This document shows positions 1 to 8,245 of a stretch of DNA of 64,000 bases, one piece after another; position 1 is the stretch's first letter, and each line of letters opens with the position of its first letter. The notes beneath the pieces were generated by a model. The model ran no database searches. It had not been told where the DNA came from and worked only from the letters and a program-made list of their open reading frames with translations. This stretch comes from Muribaculaceae bacterium (GTDB lineage: Bacteria > Bacteroidota > Bacteroidia > Bacteroidales > Muribaculaceae), in the NCBI GenBank assembly GCA_022510465.1, contig JAFLTJ010000003.1:1-64000 (forward strand). Direction: 5' to 3'. Position numbers and translations under genes: made by a program.

Positions 1-1
1 T

Positions 2-78
2 TGGCGCTTCAGGATGGGCTTGAACCAACGACCCCCTGATTAACAGTCAGGTGCTCTAACCAACTGAGCTACTGAAGC
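2..78 (-). tRNA. tRNA-Asn (GTT)
   Basis: Read on the minus strand, a cloverleaf is visible. The acceptor stem GCTTCAG (complement of 72-78) pairs with CTGAAGC (complement of 6-12), followed by discriminator G and an encoded CCA (complement of 2-4). The anticodon arm CCTGA-CTGTTAA-TCAGG puts GTT at the centre of a seven-base loop, so it decodes Asn codons. The T arm has one T-T mismatch. The gene lies downstream of the HIT gene and has its own promoter-like sequence. Confidence 0.95.
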
Positions 79-101
79 GGGTAATTTTCGCAAATGCGTT
101 G

Positions 102-133
102 CAAAAGTAGAGCCTTTTTTTCAGATATGCAAG
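102..133 (-). promoter_or_regulatory. Bacteroides-type promoter of tRNA-Asn
   Basis: On the minus strand a -7 element TACTTTTG (complement of 102-109) is preceded by CTTG (complement of 130-133, three of four matches to TTTG) with a 20-base spacer. Transcription would start about 15-20 bases before the tRNA 5' end. The site sits in the short gap after the HIT stop codon. Confidence 0.55.
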
Positions 134-137
134 AGTC

Positions 138-542
138 TCAACATTTTTTTTGAAAAAATCTGTTTATCTCCGAGGCTATCTGCTCCATCTCCTCTGCCTC
201 CAACGTAAGCTTTGCAGCGCGAAAATCCATATCTTTCTCGCTGTTGAGCGGAACCAGGTGAATATGCGCGTGTGGAACCTCCATTCCAAGAACAGCCACC
301 CCTATGCGCTTACACGGCAACGCCTCTTTCATCGCCTCGGCAACACGTTTGCTAAACAGCTGCAACGCCGCAAATTCCTCATCATCAAGGTCAAATATAT
401 AATCAACCTCACGACGCGGTATACACAACACATGACCCCGCGCCATCGGATTTATATCCAAGAACGCATAATGACGCTCATCCTCGGCAACCTTGTAGGA
501 TGGAATCTCTCCAGCAGCGATTTTTGAAAAAATACTTGCCAT
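138..542 (-). CDS. HIT-family nucleotide-binding protein
   Basis: 134-residue histidine triad protein, a family of nucleotide hydrolases or transferases acting on AMP-linked substrates. The triad is visible as HAHIHLVP at residues 91-98 (H91, H93, H95), and length matches HINT-type proteins. The N-terminal half (residues 1-50) has the usual ADERHYAFLDI/HVLCIPRR pattern. It starts 12 bases after the greA stop, so it is probably co-transcribed with greA. The exact substrate cannot be read from sequence. Confidence 0.93.
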   Translation of the reverse strand: MASIFSKIAAGEIPSYKVAEDERHYAFLDINPMARGHVLCIPRREVDYIFDLDDEEFAALQLFSKRVAEAMKEALPCKRIGVAVLGMEVPHAHIHLVPLNSEKDMDFRAAKLTLEAEEMEQIASEINRFFQKKC

Positions 543-554
543 GACTTTCAGCGA

Positions 555-1028
555 TTAATCAAAATCAACCTTGAGAATCTCAAACTTCATCAGGCCGGCC
601 GGAACCTTGATTTCAACAACATCGCCAACGCGGTGCCCCAGCAACCCCTGCGCTATCGGAGTGCTCGACCCAATCTTCTTTTCGCGCAGATTGGCCTCAC
701 TGTCGGCCACGATAGTGTACTCCATCGTCATATTGTTGCCAAGATTCTTGATAGTCACCCTATTCAGAATCTGAACAACCTCCGTGTTAAGCTCGCTTGT
801 GTCTATTATGCGCGAGTTTGCCACCAAGTCTTTCAGCTGCGCAATCTTCATCTCAAGCATACCTTGAGCCTCTTTCGCTGCATCATATTCCGAATTTTCC
901 GAAAGGTCTCCTTTATCTCGAGCCTCGGCAATTGCTGCCGATATGCGAGGGCGCTCAACCGATTCGAGATATGCTATCTCCTCCATCTTCTTCTTATAGC
1001 CCTCTTTGGTCATATAGGTTATAGCCAT
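555..1028 (-). CDS. greA: Transcription elongation factor GreA
   Basis: 157 residues, the normal GreA length. It rescues backtracked RNA polymerase by stimulating cleavage of the transcript 3' end. The N-terminal coiled coil (about 1-75) carries the acidic tip GDLSENSEYDAAKE, with D41 and E44 at the positions used in the E. coli protein. The C-terminal FKBP-like domain (about 80-157) ends in the typical VGDVVEIKVPAG segment. First gene of a greA-HIT unit, divergent from ferritin. Confidence 0.97.
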   Translation of the reverse strand: MAITYMTKEGYKKKMEEIAYLESVERPRISAAIAEARDKGDLSENSEYDAAKEAQGMLEMKIAQLKDLVANSRIIDTSELNTEVVQILNRVTIKNLGNNMTMEYTIVADSEANLREKKIGSSTPIAQGLLGHRVGDVVEIKVPAGLMKFEILKVDFD

Positions 1029-1159
1029 GTCTGTCTATTTCTTATTCCGTTAATAATACCAACCTCGTTGGCACTCTTTTTTTATCACTCCAATAGCATA
1101 AAATAAAGAATCCCGCGAGATTTCCTACCACGAGACCCTCTTTTCTACCATTTCAACCG

Positions 1160-1189
1160 CAAAGTTAATCAATATTTGTTAAAAACAAA
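1160..1189 (-). promoter_or_regulatory. Candidate greA promoter
   Basis: On the minus strand, TTTG (complement of 1186-1189) and TAACTTTG (complement of 1160-1167) are separated by 18 bases, slightly shorter than the usual spacing of about 20. This would give a greA leader of about 125 bases. It lies next to the divergent ferritin promoter. Confidence 0.4.
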
Positions 1190-1193
1190 ATTT

Positions 1194-1228
1194 TTTGAAC
1201 AAACTTCGTGGAATAATTGTTAATTTTG
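1194..1228 (+). promoter_or_regulatory. Candidate ferritin promoter
   Basis: TTTG at 1194-1197 and an exact TAnnTTTG match (TAATTTTG) at 1221-1228 are separated by 23 bases. The -7 box is strong but the spacing is long. The predicted start would be about 50 bases before the ferritin ATG at 1288. Confidence 0.45.
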
Positions 1229-1287
1229 TGGTGATTCGCTTACGAACACTCAAGTCGCTATTTTTAACAACCTTAAAATTTACTAAT

Positions 1288-1812
1288 ATGTTAACTCAAA
1301 AAATTCAGGATGCGCTTAACAATCAGGTTAACGCCGAGATTTGGTCAGCCTACCTCTACCTCTCCATGTCATGCTATTTCGAGAACGAAGGTTATGCCGG
1401 TATTGCCAACTGGTTCAAAGTTCAGTGGAAAGAGGAACTTGACCATGCCGAAATTTTTATGAACTATATCAACTCTCGTTCGGGTCGCGTTGAGCTCAAG
1501 GCAATCGACGCCGTGCCCACCGAGTGGAAATCAATCCTCGATGCATTTGAAGCCACGCTGGAACACGAGCAGAAAGTCACCGCTATGATTAACGACATCT
1601 ACTCCCTTGCCGAGGCCGAGAAAGATTATGCAACTCGCGATCGCCTCAACTGGTTCGTTTCCGAGCAGGTTGAAGAAGAAGAGAGCGCCCGCGCTATCAT
1701 CGACAAAGTTAAGATGGTTGGCGACAACGGTATGGGCCGATATATGATTGACCAGGAACTGGGCGCACGCACATACGCCGCTCCCTCTCCTCTCACGGCC
1801 GCCGAAGATTAA
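1288..1812 (+). CDS. ftnA: Ferritin (bacterial FtnA type)
   Basis: 174-residue four-helix iron-storage protein. Ferroxidase ligands are visible: E17 (QVNAEIWSAY), E50 and H53 (WKEELDHAE), E94 (HEQKV) and the QVEEEE segment near 127-131. I chose ATG 1288 because the protein then begins MLTQKIQDALN, the usual ferritin start; an earlier in-frame start would add 31 residues lying in the promoter region. The stop overlaps the ATG of the next gene by one base, so translational coupling is likely. Confidence 0.95.
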   Translation: MLTQKIQDALNNQVNAEIWSAYLYLSMSCYFENEGYAGIANWFKVQWKEELDHAEIFMNYINSRSGRVELKAIDAVPTEWKSILDAFEATLEHEQKVTAMINDIYSLAEAEKDYATRDRLNWFVSEQVEEEESARAIIDKVKMVGDNGMGRYMIDQELGARTYAAPSPLTAAED

Positions 1813-2279
1813 TGAAAATAATCTACGACATAACCAACGGGCCGCGGCGTCAGCGCTGCGGCTCGTCTTCTTTAAGACGCGAATACGTCGACATGGGAAT
1901 CGATACCATCGAGATTCATTTTGATTCTCGCGGAATCCACTCCTCAATCCCTGCCCACGGCGCCAAAGCCACGATGACTCGCGCCCAGATGGAGACCATG
2001 CCGCTTATTGTCACTGGCAGCCACTTCTTCTGCCGCGTAATGGAACAACTCGCCGCCCTGCCCGCCGGAACTACAACAACCTATGGCGCCATTGCCACCC
2101 GCATTGGGAACCCGCGCGCATCGCGAGCCGTCGGGCAAGCCGTTGGAGCCAACCGCCACTACCTCCTCCTCCCCTGCCACCGAGTCCTCCCCTCAAGCAT
2201 GAAAATAGGCGGCTTCTACTGGGGCAGCGACCTCAAACAACGCCTCCTCCAATCCGAAGCCACCCTCCTCAACCCATAA
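1812..2279 (+). CDS. Methylated-DNA-protein cysteine methyltransferase (Ogt/MGMT-like)
   Basis: 155 residues. The suicide enzyme moves alkyl groups from O6-alkylguanine to its own cysteine. The active-site motif PCHRV is at 121-125 with C122 the acceptor. The winged-helix part is visible as GTTTTYGAIATRIGNPRASRAVGQAVGANR (about 86-115, first and last residues of each block conserved). The usual NP after VGxAxGxN is NR here. The N-terminal domain is short. The start at 1812 overlaps the ferritin stop (TAATG), which supports it; Met28 is an alternative. Confidence 0.88.
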   Translation: MKIIYDITNGPRRQRCGSSSLRREYVDMGIDTIEIHFDSRGIHSSIPAHGAKATMTRAQMETMPLIVTGSHFFCRVMEQLAALPAGTTTTYGAIATRIGNPRASRAVGQAVGANRHYLLLPCHRVLPSSMKIGGFYWGSDLKQRLLQSEATLLNP

Positions 2280-2301
2280 CCGATTAAAAATTTACGTCAC
2301 T

Positions 2302-2333
2302 TTTGGCAAAAAGAGAGAATAACACTATTTTTG
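2302..2333 (+). promoter_or_regulatory. Bacteroides-type promoter of cdd
   Basis: TTTG at 2302-2305 and TATTTTTG at 2326-2333 are separated by exactly 20 bases, a full match to the Bacteroides -33/-7 consensus. The predicted start gives a leader of about 45 bases. Confidence 0.7.
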
Positions 2334-2383
2334 TAATAATTAAAAGCTCTCCCACCACTCGAATATTATAATTAACCCGACCA

Positions 2384-2857
2384 ATGAAAAACATAGAAAT
2401 TGTAACACCTATTGAAGTCAAAGAATACGCCGAACTGACTCCACAGGAAGCCCGGCTCGTAGAACTGGCCCGCCAGGCAACCCATCGCAGCTATGCCCCA
2501 TATAGCCATTTCAGCGTCGGAGCCGCTATTTTGCTTGACAACAACGAGATTATCACAGGAAGCAACCAGGAAAATGCCGCATTCTCGTCAGGGACCTGCG
2601 CCGAACGCACCGCCTGCTTCTATGCCGGAGCAAGCTATCCCGACGCCAAATTTAAGGCAATCGCAGTTGCAGCCCGTGACGCATCCGAAGATTTTGTTAT
2701 GCGCCCTGTTCCCCCGTGCGGAGCCTGCCGGCAGGCATTGTTGCAATATGAAACACTGGCCGACGACAACGTCAAAGTCCTCTTGGTTGGCCGCAACGAA
2801 ATCTACATCCTCCCCTCCATCAAATCACTCCTCCCCCTCTCTTTCACCGAATTCTAA
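2384..2857 (+). CDS. cdd: Cytidine deaminase
   Basis: 157 residues, a tetrameric-type zinc deaminase converting (deoxy)cytidine to (deoxy)uridine in pyrimidine salvage. Zinc and catalytic residues are visible: C72-A-E74 in GTCAERTA, and C112 and C115 in PPCGACRQ. The substrate-binding NQENAAF segment is at 61-67. The N-terminal extension is 15-20 residues longer than in the shortest homologues. Own promoter; it converges with the M16 protease gene. Confidence 0.96.
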   Translation: MKNIEIVTPIEVKEYAELTPQEARLVELARQATHRSYAPYSHFSVGAAILLDNNEIITGSNQENAAFSSGTCAERTACFYAGASYPDAKFKAIAVAARDASEDFVMRPVPPCGACRQALLQYETLADDNVKVLLVGRNEIYILPSIKSLLPLSFTEF

Positions 2858-2887
2858 CCTTTAAACAAATACATTTTCACGGAAACT

Positions 2888-4126
2888 TTAATCCCGTGGT
2901 GAGTAGACAAGAGTGGCATTGCCGGGGGCGGCGAGGTAACGGCGAGCGGCGTCAACCACATCGGTGCGCGTAACGGCACGCTGTTTCGCCACCGTCTCAT
3001 TTATATCTTCGCCCTGCATTAGGCTCAGCGCAAGTTGCTGACTCCGTGATAAATAATTCAGAACCGACAATTCAAAATTGCTTTCCGAGCGATTTTTAGC
3101 CCGTTCAAGGTCACGCTCGGTAAATTTTCCCTCAACAATCTCACGCAACTCCCTGTCGATTGCTGCAATAGCTCTTTGAACAGAATCCTCGTCATCGCGC
3201 GTCAATCGGCCGCTTGCCATGATAAAACCCGGCTCCTCGCTGCCTATAATCGAGCAGTCGGCCTCCAAAAACAAGTCCGACCCCATCGTCAGGCGGCGAT
3301 AGAAGCGAGACGCACGCCCGTTGCTCAACATATCGGTTATCAAATCACACTCTCTGTAACCCTGCTCTCCGCGGCCGGGCATTGGAAAAGCCCGCACTAT
3401 CAGCGTATTGGGAACATCGCCGCCAACGCGGTCAAAAACAGCCTCCGTCAGCGGCATTTCCGGCCCGTATGTTCGCGGAGCTATCTCCCTATGCGGTATC
3501 GACCCAAACCATTTATCGGCAAGTGCAAAAGCAACATCGTCGGTAACATTGCCCGACAGCACTACCACAGCATTGTTTGGCGCATAATGACTGAAAAAGA
3601 ACGACCGCACATCCTCGACTGACACCCGCTCGATATGCTCCGGGGTGAGACCTATCGTCGGCCAGCGGTAAGGATGGCTTTTGTAGAGAAGCGACCGCAA
3701 TCGGTGCATCATGTCGCCGTATGGCTTGTTGAGACAAACCTGTTTAAACTCCTCTATAACAACATTTCGCTGAGTTTCAAGCGTTTTTGGGTCAAACGCC
3801 GGCGACAGCATCCGGTCACTTTCAAGCCAAAACAGAGTTTCCACATTAACCGCCGGCACCACATCATAAAAGCATGTAAAATCGTTGGAAGTCCATGCAT
3901 TATTCATCCCGCCGGCACGCTCTATCGCCCCGTCAAAATCGGAAATATTTATCGACCCGCCAAACATCAGATGTTCAAACAGATGGGCCATACCGGTCAG
4001 TTCAGGCGACTCATCGCGAGCACCGACATTGTAGACCACAGTCATGGCAACCATCGCCGTTGACGGGTCATAATTATTGGCCACCACCAACCCGTTGTCA
4101 AGAGTATGGAGCGTGTAATCAATCAT
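2888..4126 (-). CDS. M16 family zinc metalloprotease
   Basis: 412 residues, one M16 peptidase half (pitrilysin/processing-peptidase family). The inverted zinc motif HLFEH is at residues 48-52 (H48, E51 catalytic, H52), with the downstream VVIEEFKQ glutamate. It has both the catalytic and the second structural M16 domain (about 165-345). No signal peptide is visible. It is the last gene of a three-gene unit (unknown protein, cyclophilin, M16) with a 24-base gap from the cyclophilin. A second M16 gene lies at 19953. Confidence 0.93.
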   Translation of the reverse strand: MIDYTLHTLDNGLVVANNYDPSTAMVAMTVVYNVGARDESPELTGMAHLFEHLMFGGSINISDFDGAIERAGGMNNAWTSNDFTCFYDVVPAVNVETLFWLESDRMLSPAFDPKTLETQRNVVIEEFKQVCLNKPYGDMMHRLRSLLYKSHPYRWPTIGLTPEHIERVSVEDVRSFFFSHYAPNNAVVVLSGNVTDDVAFALADKWFGSIPHREIAPRTYGPEMPLTEAVFDRVGGDVPNTLIVRAFPMPGRGEQGYRECDLITDMLSNGRASRFYRRLTMGSDLFLEADCSIIGSEEPGFIMASGRLTRDDEDSVQRAIAAIDRELREIVEGKFTERDLERAKNRSESNFELSVLNYLSRSQQLALSLMQGEDINETVAKQRAVTRTDVVDAARRYLAAPGNATLVYSPRD

Positions 4127-4150
4127 CTGACGGAAATGCGAGCCGGGAAA

Positions 4151-5011
4151 CTATTTTATAACCCTTGCTTTTACAATCTTGACATCCTCAACAGGGCGGT
4201 CGGCCGGATCGGTTGCAACTCTCTCTATTTTGTCAACCACATCCATTCCGTCAATCACCTCGCCAAAAACAGTGTAGTCGCCATCCAAATGGGGAGCACC
4301 ACCTACGTTTTGATACGCATCAATCTGCTCCTGGCTTAGCCGGCACGGATTAGACGCCACGATAGCCTCCATCTGAGCAATCAAATCTATCCGCAGCTGC
4401 TCCAATGCCGCCGTATCCCCTTTTTGTTGCATAGCATATATCTCGGCACGTCGTTCGTTGGCCAGAGCGTTGAACGTTTCCTGTTTCTGCTTGTTCTCGG
4501 CACGCGCCGATATCGACTGTGCCTCGGCCTCGCTAAACTTGCGACCGGTAACGATGTAAAACTGACTGCCGCTTGAACGCCTCATGGGATTGGTAGCATC
4601 CCCCTGACGGGCAGCTGCGAGCGCTCCGCGTCGGTGAATGTGGGTCGGATACAAAATCTCGGCATCTATCTGATAACCCGGACCGCCCATCCCGAGGCGT
4701 TTGCCTGCCGGAGCGTCTTTCGAATCGGGGTCTCCCGTCTGAATCATAAAATCCTTAATTACGCGGTGAAACAAAACCCCGTCATAATAACCCTCGTTCA
4801 CCAATTTGACAAAATTGTCGCGGTGGCGGGGCGTGTCGCCGTATAGCAGAATTGTGATGTTACCCAAAGAAGTCTCTACGAGAACTTTAACCGACGTTGT
4901 GTCGGCCTGTGTATTGATTGTTGACATATCATTCTTTTCTTGTCCCGACAACGACAACGCCGGGAGGAGTGTTACAAATAAAAGCAGATAACCGAAAATA
5001 GTTGTTTTCAT
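4151..5011 (-). CDS. Secreted cyclophilin-type peptidyl-prolyl isomerase
   Basis: 286 residues. An N-terminal hydrophobic signal (1-23) is followed by a short linker and a cyclophilin domain (about 42-286). Recognisable segments are VLFHRVIKDFMIQTGDP and GSQFYIVTG. A charged helical insertion of about 75 residues (about 158-232, rich in A, E, Q, R) interrupts the domain before DYTVFGEVIDGMDVV; such insertions occur in Bacteroidota cyclophilins. Likely assists protein folding in the periplasm. Its ATG overlaps the stop of the upstream gene (ATGA). Confidence 0.93.
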   Translation of the reverse strand: MKTTIFGYLLLFVTLLPALSLSGQEKNDMSTINTQADTTSVKVLVETSLGNITILLYGDTPRHRDNFVKLVNEGYYDGVLFHRVIKDFMIQTGDPDSKDAPAGKRLGMGGPGYQIDAEILYPTHIHRRGALAAARQGDATNPMRRSSGSQFYIVTGRKFSEAEAQSISARAENKQKQETFNALANERRAEIYAMQQKGDTAALEQLRIDLIAQMEAIVASNPCRLSQEQIDAYQNVGGAPHLDGDYTVFGEVIDGMDVVDKIERVATDPADRPVEDVKIVKARVIK

Positions 5012-5385
5012 AGCTTGCCGGTAGGGAACAAACGTTTATAGATACGACGAAAATTATTGTCGGTAGCGCTAAGTATATCAGCCCTGGTTTCATAATCCTC
5101 GCCCCAGATTGCCTGCAACAGGTCGCCCAAGTACCTATGCTCGCGGTCACAGTCGATTGCCGCAGCTATAAGCCGCTCAATATGCGGCCTATACCTCTCG
5201 GGGTCTATTGCATTAAGATAGCGCGCCGCGCTGACTATAAATTGGCCCGTTGTGTCAACATTTATCATATTCTCCACAAGGTCGGCCATATAGTCATCGC
5301 AGTTCCCTATATGATTGGCAATATACTCGTAGGTCAGAAGGCCGTCGGGGTCCTTAGCCAGTTGCTTGGAAATTTCTTGATTCAT
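5008..5385 (-). CDS. Conserved hypothetical protein
   Basis: 125 residues, soluble, mainly helical and acidic, without signal peptide or recognisable motif. The phrases YEYIANHIGNCDDYMADLVENM and DRDERYLGDLLQAIW-like segments suggest a small helical-repeat fold, but I do not recognise a named family. First gene of the unit with the cyclophilin and M16 protease; the 4-base overlap with the cyclophilin start implies coupled translation. Confidence 0.8.
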   Translation of the reverse strand: MNQEISKQLAKDPDGLLTYEYIANHIGNCDDYMADLVENMINVDTTGQFIVSAARYLNAIDPERYRPHIERLIAAAIDCDREHRYLGDLLQAIWGEDYETRADILSATDNNFRRIYKRLFPTGKL

Positions 5386-5403
5386 ATATTCTGTATTTCA
5401 CTG

Positions 5404-5434
5404 CAAATATAGCGATTATTTTTCAGAAATCAAG
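5404..5434 (-). promoter_or_regulatory. Promoter of the 5385-2888 unit
   Basis: On the minus strand, TATATTTG (complement of 5404-5411) is preceded by CTTG (complement of 5431-5434) with a 19-base spacer. The predicted start is about 10-15 bases before the ATG at 5385. Confidence 0.5.
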
Positions 5435-5472
5435 CATTCACCCAATTCCGTCACCGGCCCAACGCGCGGCCT

Positions 5473-6378
5473 TTAGCTGCGCTGGTAGGCCGTTGGCGAC
5501 ATGCCGGTCAGATGCTTGAAGTATTTTCCAAACGCACTTTGGTTCGGGAAATTAAGCCGATAGGCTATTTGCTGAATGTTCAACCCCGAGAACCTCAACA
5601 GATTTTTCGCCTCCAGAATCACATAATCATCAATCCATTCGGCCGCCGAGCGCCCGGTTGTTTTCTTTATCACCATGGAAAGATATTTAGGCGAAATGAA
5701 CATCCTCGATGCATAAAACGACACCGAGCGTTCTCGATGGTGATATTTGCTGACAAGCTGGCGAAACTCGTGGGCATACAACAATTGCCTCGAGCGCGGC
5801 TTGCCGTTATCGTCAACCGTCTTCTGCCGGCGCGCCCTCATCTGCATTATCTGATAATAAAGCGCCGCAACCAGGACCCGGGAGATTGACCGGACATAAA
5901 CCGGGTCGTTTGATATTGTATTGGTGTAAACAAGTTTAAACAGCGACTCGGTCAGCTCGGCCTCCCCTGCATCGAGTTCCATCGTTGGATTCTCATCCAC
6001 ATTCAGGTGGGGCTGTACGTTCAATATATTCAAGTCTATATTGGTATCCTCGAGAAATTGACGGGACAAGAAAAACAGATAGCCGTCAAACTGCCCGGCC
6101 GACACTTGGTCGAGACTCACAATCCTGTCGGGCCCTATTCCTATCAGCGAATTATCATTCAGCTTGTACTTCTCCAGGTTCACCTCTATCGACATGGACC
6201 CGCGACGGCACAGAAAAAACATCAGGCCATCAACCCTCATCGGCACACGCGACCGCGGGCGTTCCGTCTCCACGCCGCCAACCAGGTGGGCCAGGAGATA
6301 TTCATTCTCCAGGCGGCAATACTGGGTGGAGATTGTTTCAAGAGCTGCAAGCTGGGATATCGTAATCGACCGTTCCAT
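5473..6378 (-). CDS. AraC-family transcriptional regulator
   Basis: 301 residues. The N-terminal 190 residues form a ligand-sensing or dimerisation region of cupin-like type (MRVDGLMFFLCRRGSMSIEVNLEKYKLNDNS region). The C-terminal 100 residues hold two helix-turn-helix motifs, with FYASRMFISPKYLSMVIKK and the signature IAYRLNFPNQSAFGKYFKHLTGMSPTAYQ split over 255-299. It follows the DUF3575 protein gene by 14 bases, so it may control that gene or distant envelope genes. The ligand is unknown. Confidence 0.93.
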   Translation of the reverse strand: MERSITISQLAALETISTQYCRLENEYLLAHLVGGVETERPRSRVPMRVDGLMFFLCRRGSMSIEVNLEKYKLNDNSLIGIGPDRIVSLDQVSAGQFDGYLFFLSRQFLEDTNIDLNILNVQPHLNVDENPTMELDAGEAELTESLFKLVYTNTISNDPVYVRSISRVLVAALYYQIMQMRARRQKTVDDNGKPRSRQLLYAHEFRQLVSKYHHRERSVSFYASRMFISPKYLSMVIKKTTGRSAAEWIDDYVILEAKNLLRFSGLNIQQIAYRLNFPNQSAFGKYFKHLTGMSPTAYQRS

Positions 6379-6392
6379 TCTGTTTCAGGGGG

Positions 6393-7634
6393 TTACTTAC
6401 TTAAAGAGAAACGATAGGAGATTGTAATTGATGCCTGGTCGGGTCCCAGATATGTGTCACTTAACGTTTCAACTAATCGGCCGTCGGGTACATTCTGAAT
6501 CTTGTCATATTTGACCCTGTAGGCTCCCGCTCCAACCGAGAATTCAACGTGACAACGTTGATTGCGAGTAATCGGCAAACGATAGCCAACCGATATTCCT
6601 CCGCCAAGAGCCGGCTGGCTGCTTGAGTGGCTCTGATAGCGATATTCCCCTTTAAATGCAAAATTGAACCATGAAGCGCCCCCATGGGCTCCAACAAAGA
6701 ATCCCTTGTTCAGATATGAAGGCCAGTAACGGATTTCGGGTTTCACATCTATTATGCGGAATTTCAAATCGTTTGAAAAATAATTCCAGCCCGAATAGTA
6801 GACAGGCAGGGCAACCGACCAATGCGGAGCAACATCAAATTCTATCGCCGCATTAATCATACCCATACCCCACCCTACAAGGTTGGTTTTCAAATAACAA
6901 TAATTATCAAACTCGGAAGATGCCGAGACAATCCGTTCCGATTCAGTTTCATCCGGTTCCTGCTCAACAACTTGAATGGGATTTAATACCGGGAGCACAT
7001 CCTCCTCGGCATACTCCACTTCCGGCAGCGAATCCTCCGCATCCAATTCGTCAACAACAACCGTAACCGTTGCCCGGCGCATTGCCTCCGAATAGCGTCG
7101 GTCAAGCTGTTGCCACACCTCGCCACCACGTATCCACCGCAACTTCACTATACGACTGTCACGAGTCTTCCCGGCATAATAATCCACCAGCACCCCGTCT
7201 TCATCAATGATTGAAACAATCTCCTGACGCTGTGCGATGTCCGACTTTGTCACCTCCTCTTTCAGCCACTCCCAGTTAATATATTCCTGACTTCGGGTCA
7301 CAACCGATTCCGGAATCACAACACGCGAGCGGATATAATTTTCAAGGGCATCACGCCTCTTCTGCGCTATCATGCTATTTGTCTCGTGGGGACCGTCTAA
7401 CGATGTCTCTCCACTGAAAGCCACACTGACAAGACGGTAGTTTGGCGTCGATACTACTTTATTCAGCAAATCCACAACCTCGTTAAGAGTCAAACTATTC
7501 ACCTTGTATCCGGGGTCAATCTCTGTGCTCTCCAAATCAAAATCAACAATATACCCGGTAGTGTTTTCAACGGCCGTAGCAGTCAGCGCAATACCGGCCA
7601 TGAACAAGTGTAATATGATTGCTTTAAATTTCAA
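6393..7634 (-). CDS. DUF3575 outer-membrane protein with OmpA-like N-terminal part
   Basis: 413 residues: signal peptide (1-21), then a region around 50-115 resembling an OmpA-type periplasmic segment (VSVAFSGETSLDGP, then an AQKRRDALENYI helix). An acidic linker (200-230) follows, then a C-terminal beta-barrel-like DUF3575 domain (about 245-413) beginning KTNLVGWGMGMINAAIEF and ending in the aromatic-rich ITISYRFSLSK. In Bacteroidales, DUF3575 genes commonly precede Mfa/FimA-type fimbrial genes. No fimbrillin gene is present here; only an AraC regulator follows. The envelope role is inferred. Confidence 0.85.
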   Translation of the reverse strand: MKFKAIILHLFMAGIALTATAVENTTGYIVDFDLESTEIDPGYKVNSLTLNEVVDLLNKVVSTPNYRLVSVAFSGETSLDGPHETNSMIAQKRRDALENYIRSRVVIPESVVTRSQEYINWEWLKEEVTKSDIAQRQEIVSIIDEDGVLVDYYAGKTRDSRIVKLRWIRGGEVWQQLDRRYSEAMRRATVTVVVDELDAEDSLPEVEYAEEDVLPVLNPIQVVEQEPDETESERIVSASSEFDNYCYLKTNLVGWGMGMINAAIEFDVAPHWSVALPVYYSGWNYFSNDLKFRIIDVKPEIRYWPSYLNKGFFVGAHGGASWFNFAFKGEYRYQSHSSSQPALGGGISVGYRLPITRNQRCHVEFSVGAGAYRVKYDKIQNVPDGRLVETLSDTYLGPDQASITISYRFSLSK

Positions 7635-7660
7635 TGTCTCTCTATTTTATTTATTTAATC

Positions 7661-8236
7661 TTATCTGACGGTAAAGGTTGCCCGGTGATGGCTGGTAAGA
7701 CCATGAGCGGCAATGGCAGCACGATGAGCCTTGGTGGGATAGCCTTTATTCACATCCCAGCCATATTGCGGACACTCAGCATGCAATTTTCTCATATACT
7801 CATCTCGATGGGTCTTTGCCAAGATTGACGCCGCCGCTATGTTCCCCAACTTGCCATCCCCTTTGACTATCGTCTCATAGGGAATATCACGATAGGGTTT
7901 AAATCTGTTTCCGTCTACAACAATTGCTCCCGGTTTAATCAGGAGCGAGTCCAGCGCGCGGTGCATCGCCAGAATTGACGCATTCAGAATATTTATCTCA
8001 TCGATTTCGGCTGCCGACGCCGTAGCCACTGCCCAGGCTATAGCAGCCTCCTCTATGACGGGCCGCAACAACTCTCGACGTTTTTCGGTCAGTTTTTTGG
8101 AATCGTCGAGAAATGGGTGCGAAAAATCGTCGGGAAGGATTACCGCGGCGGCAAATACCGGGCCGGCAAGACAGCCTCGGCCGGCCTCGTCAACACCGGC
8201 CTCATTTATAGAGTATATTTTACACGATGGCAGCAT
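7661..8236 (-). CDS. rnhB: Ribonuclease HII
   Basis: 191 residues. Removes ribonucleotides and RNA from RNA-DNA hybrids. The catalytic start GVDEAGRGCLAGPVFAAAV places D16 and E17. D108 lies in AIVVDGN, and the GDGKLGNIAAASILAK and DVNKGYPTKAH segments are typical. It lies 9 bases after the response-regulator gene and 26 bases before the DUF3575 gene, all in one direction. Confidence 0.96.
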   Translation of the reverse strand: MLPSCKIYSINEAGVDEAGRGCLAGPVFAAAVILPDDFSHPFLDDSKKLTEKRRELLRPVIEEAAIAWAVATASAAEIDEINILNASILAMHRALDSLLIKPGAIVVDGNRFKPYRDIPYETIVKGDGKLGNIAAASILAKTHRDEYMRKLHAECPQYGWDVNKGYPTKAHRAAIAAHGLTSHHRATFTVR

Positions 8237-8245
8237 ATTAATATC

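Noticed and set aside
150-1106. Plus-strand frames over the HIT and greA genes
   Set aside because: Antisense shadows of two clear genes; no domain and no promoter of their own.
5473-7634. Mfa/FimA-type fimbrial operon
   Set aside because: A DUF3575 gene often begins such operons, but no fimbrillin, anchor or tip gene follows; only an AraC regulator does.
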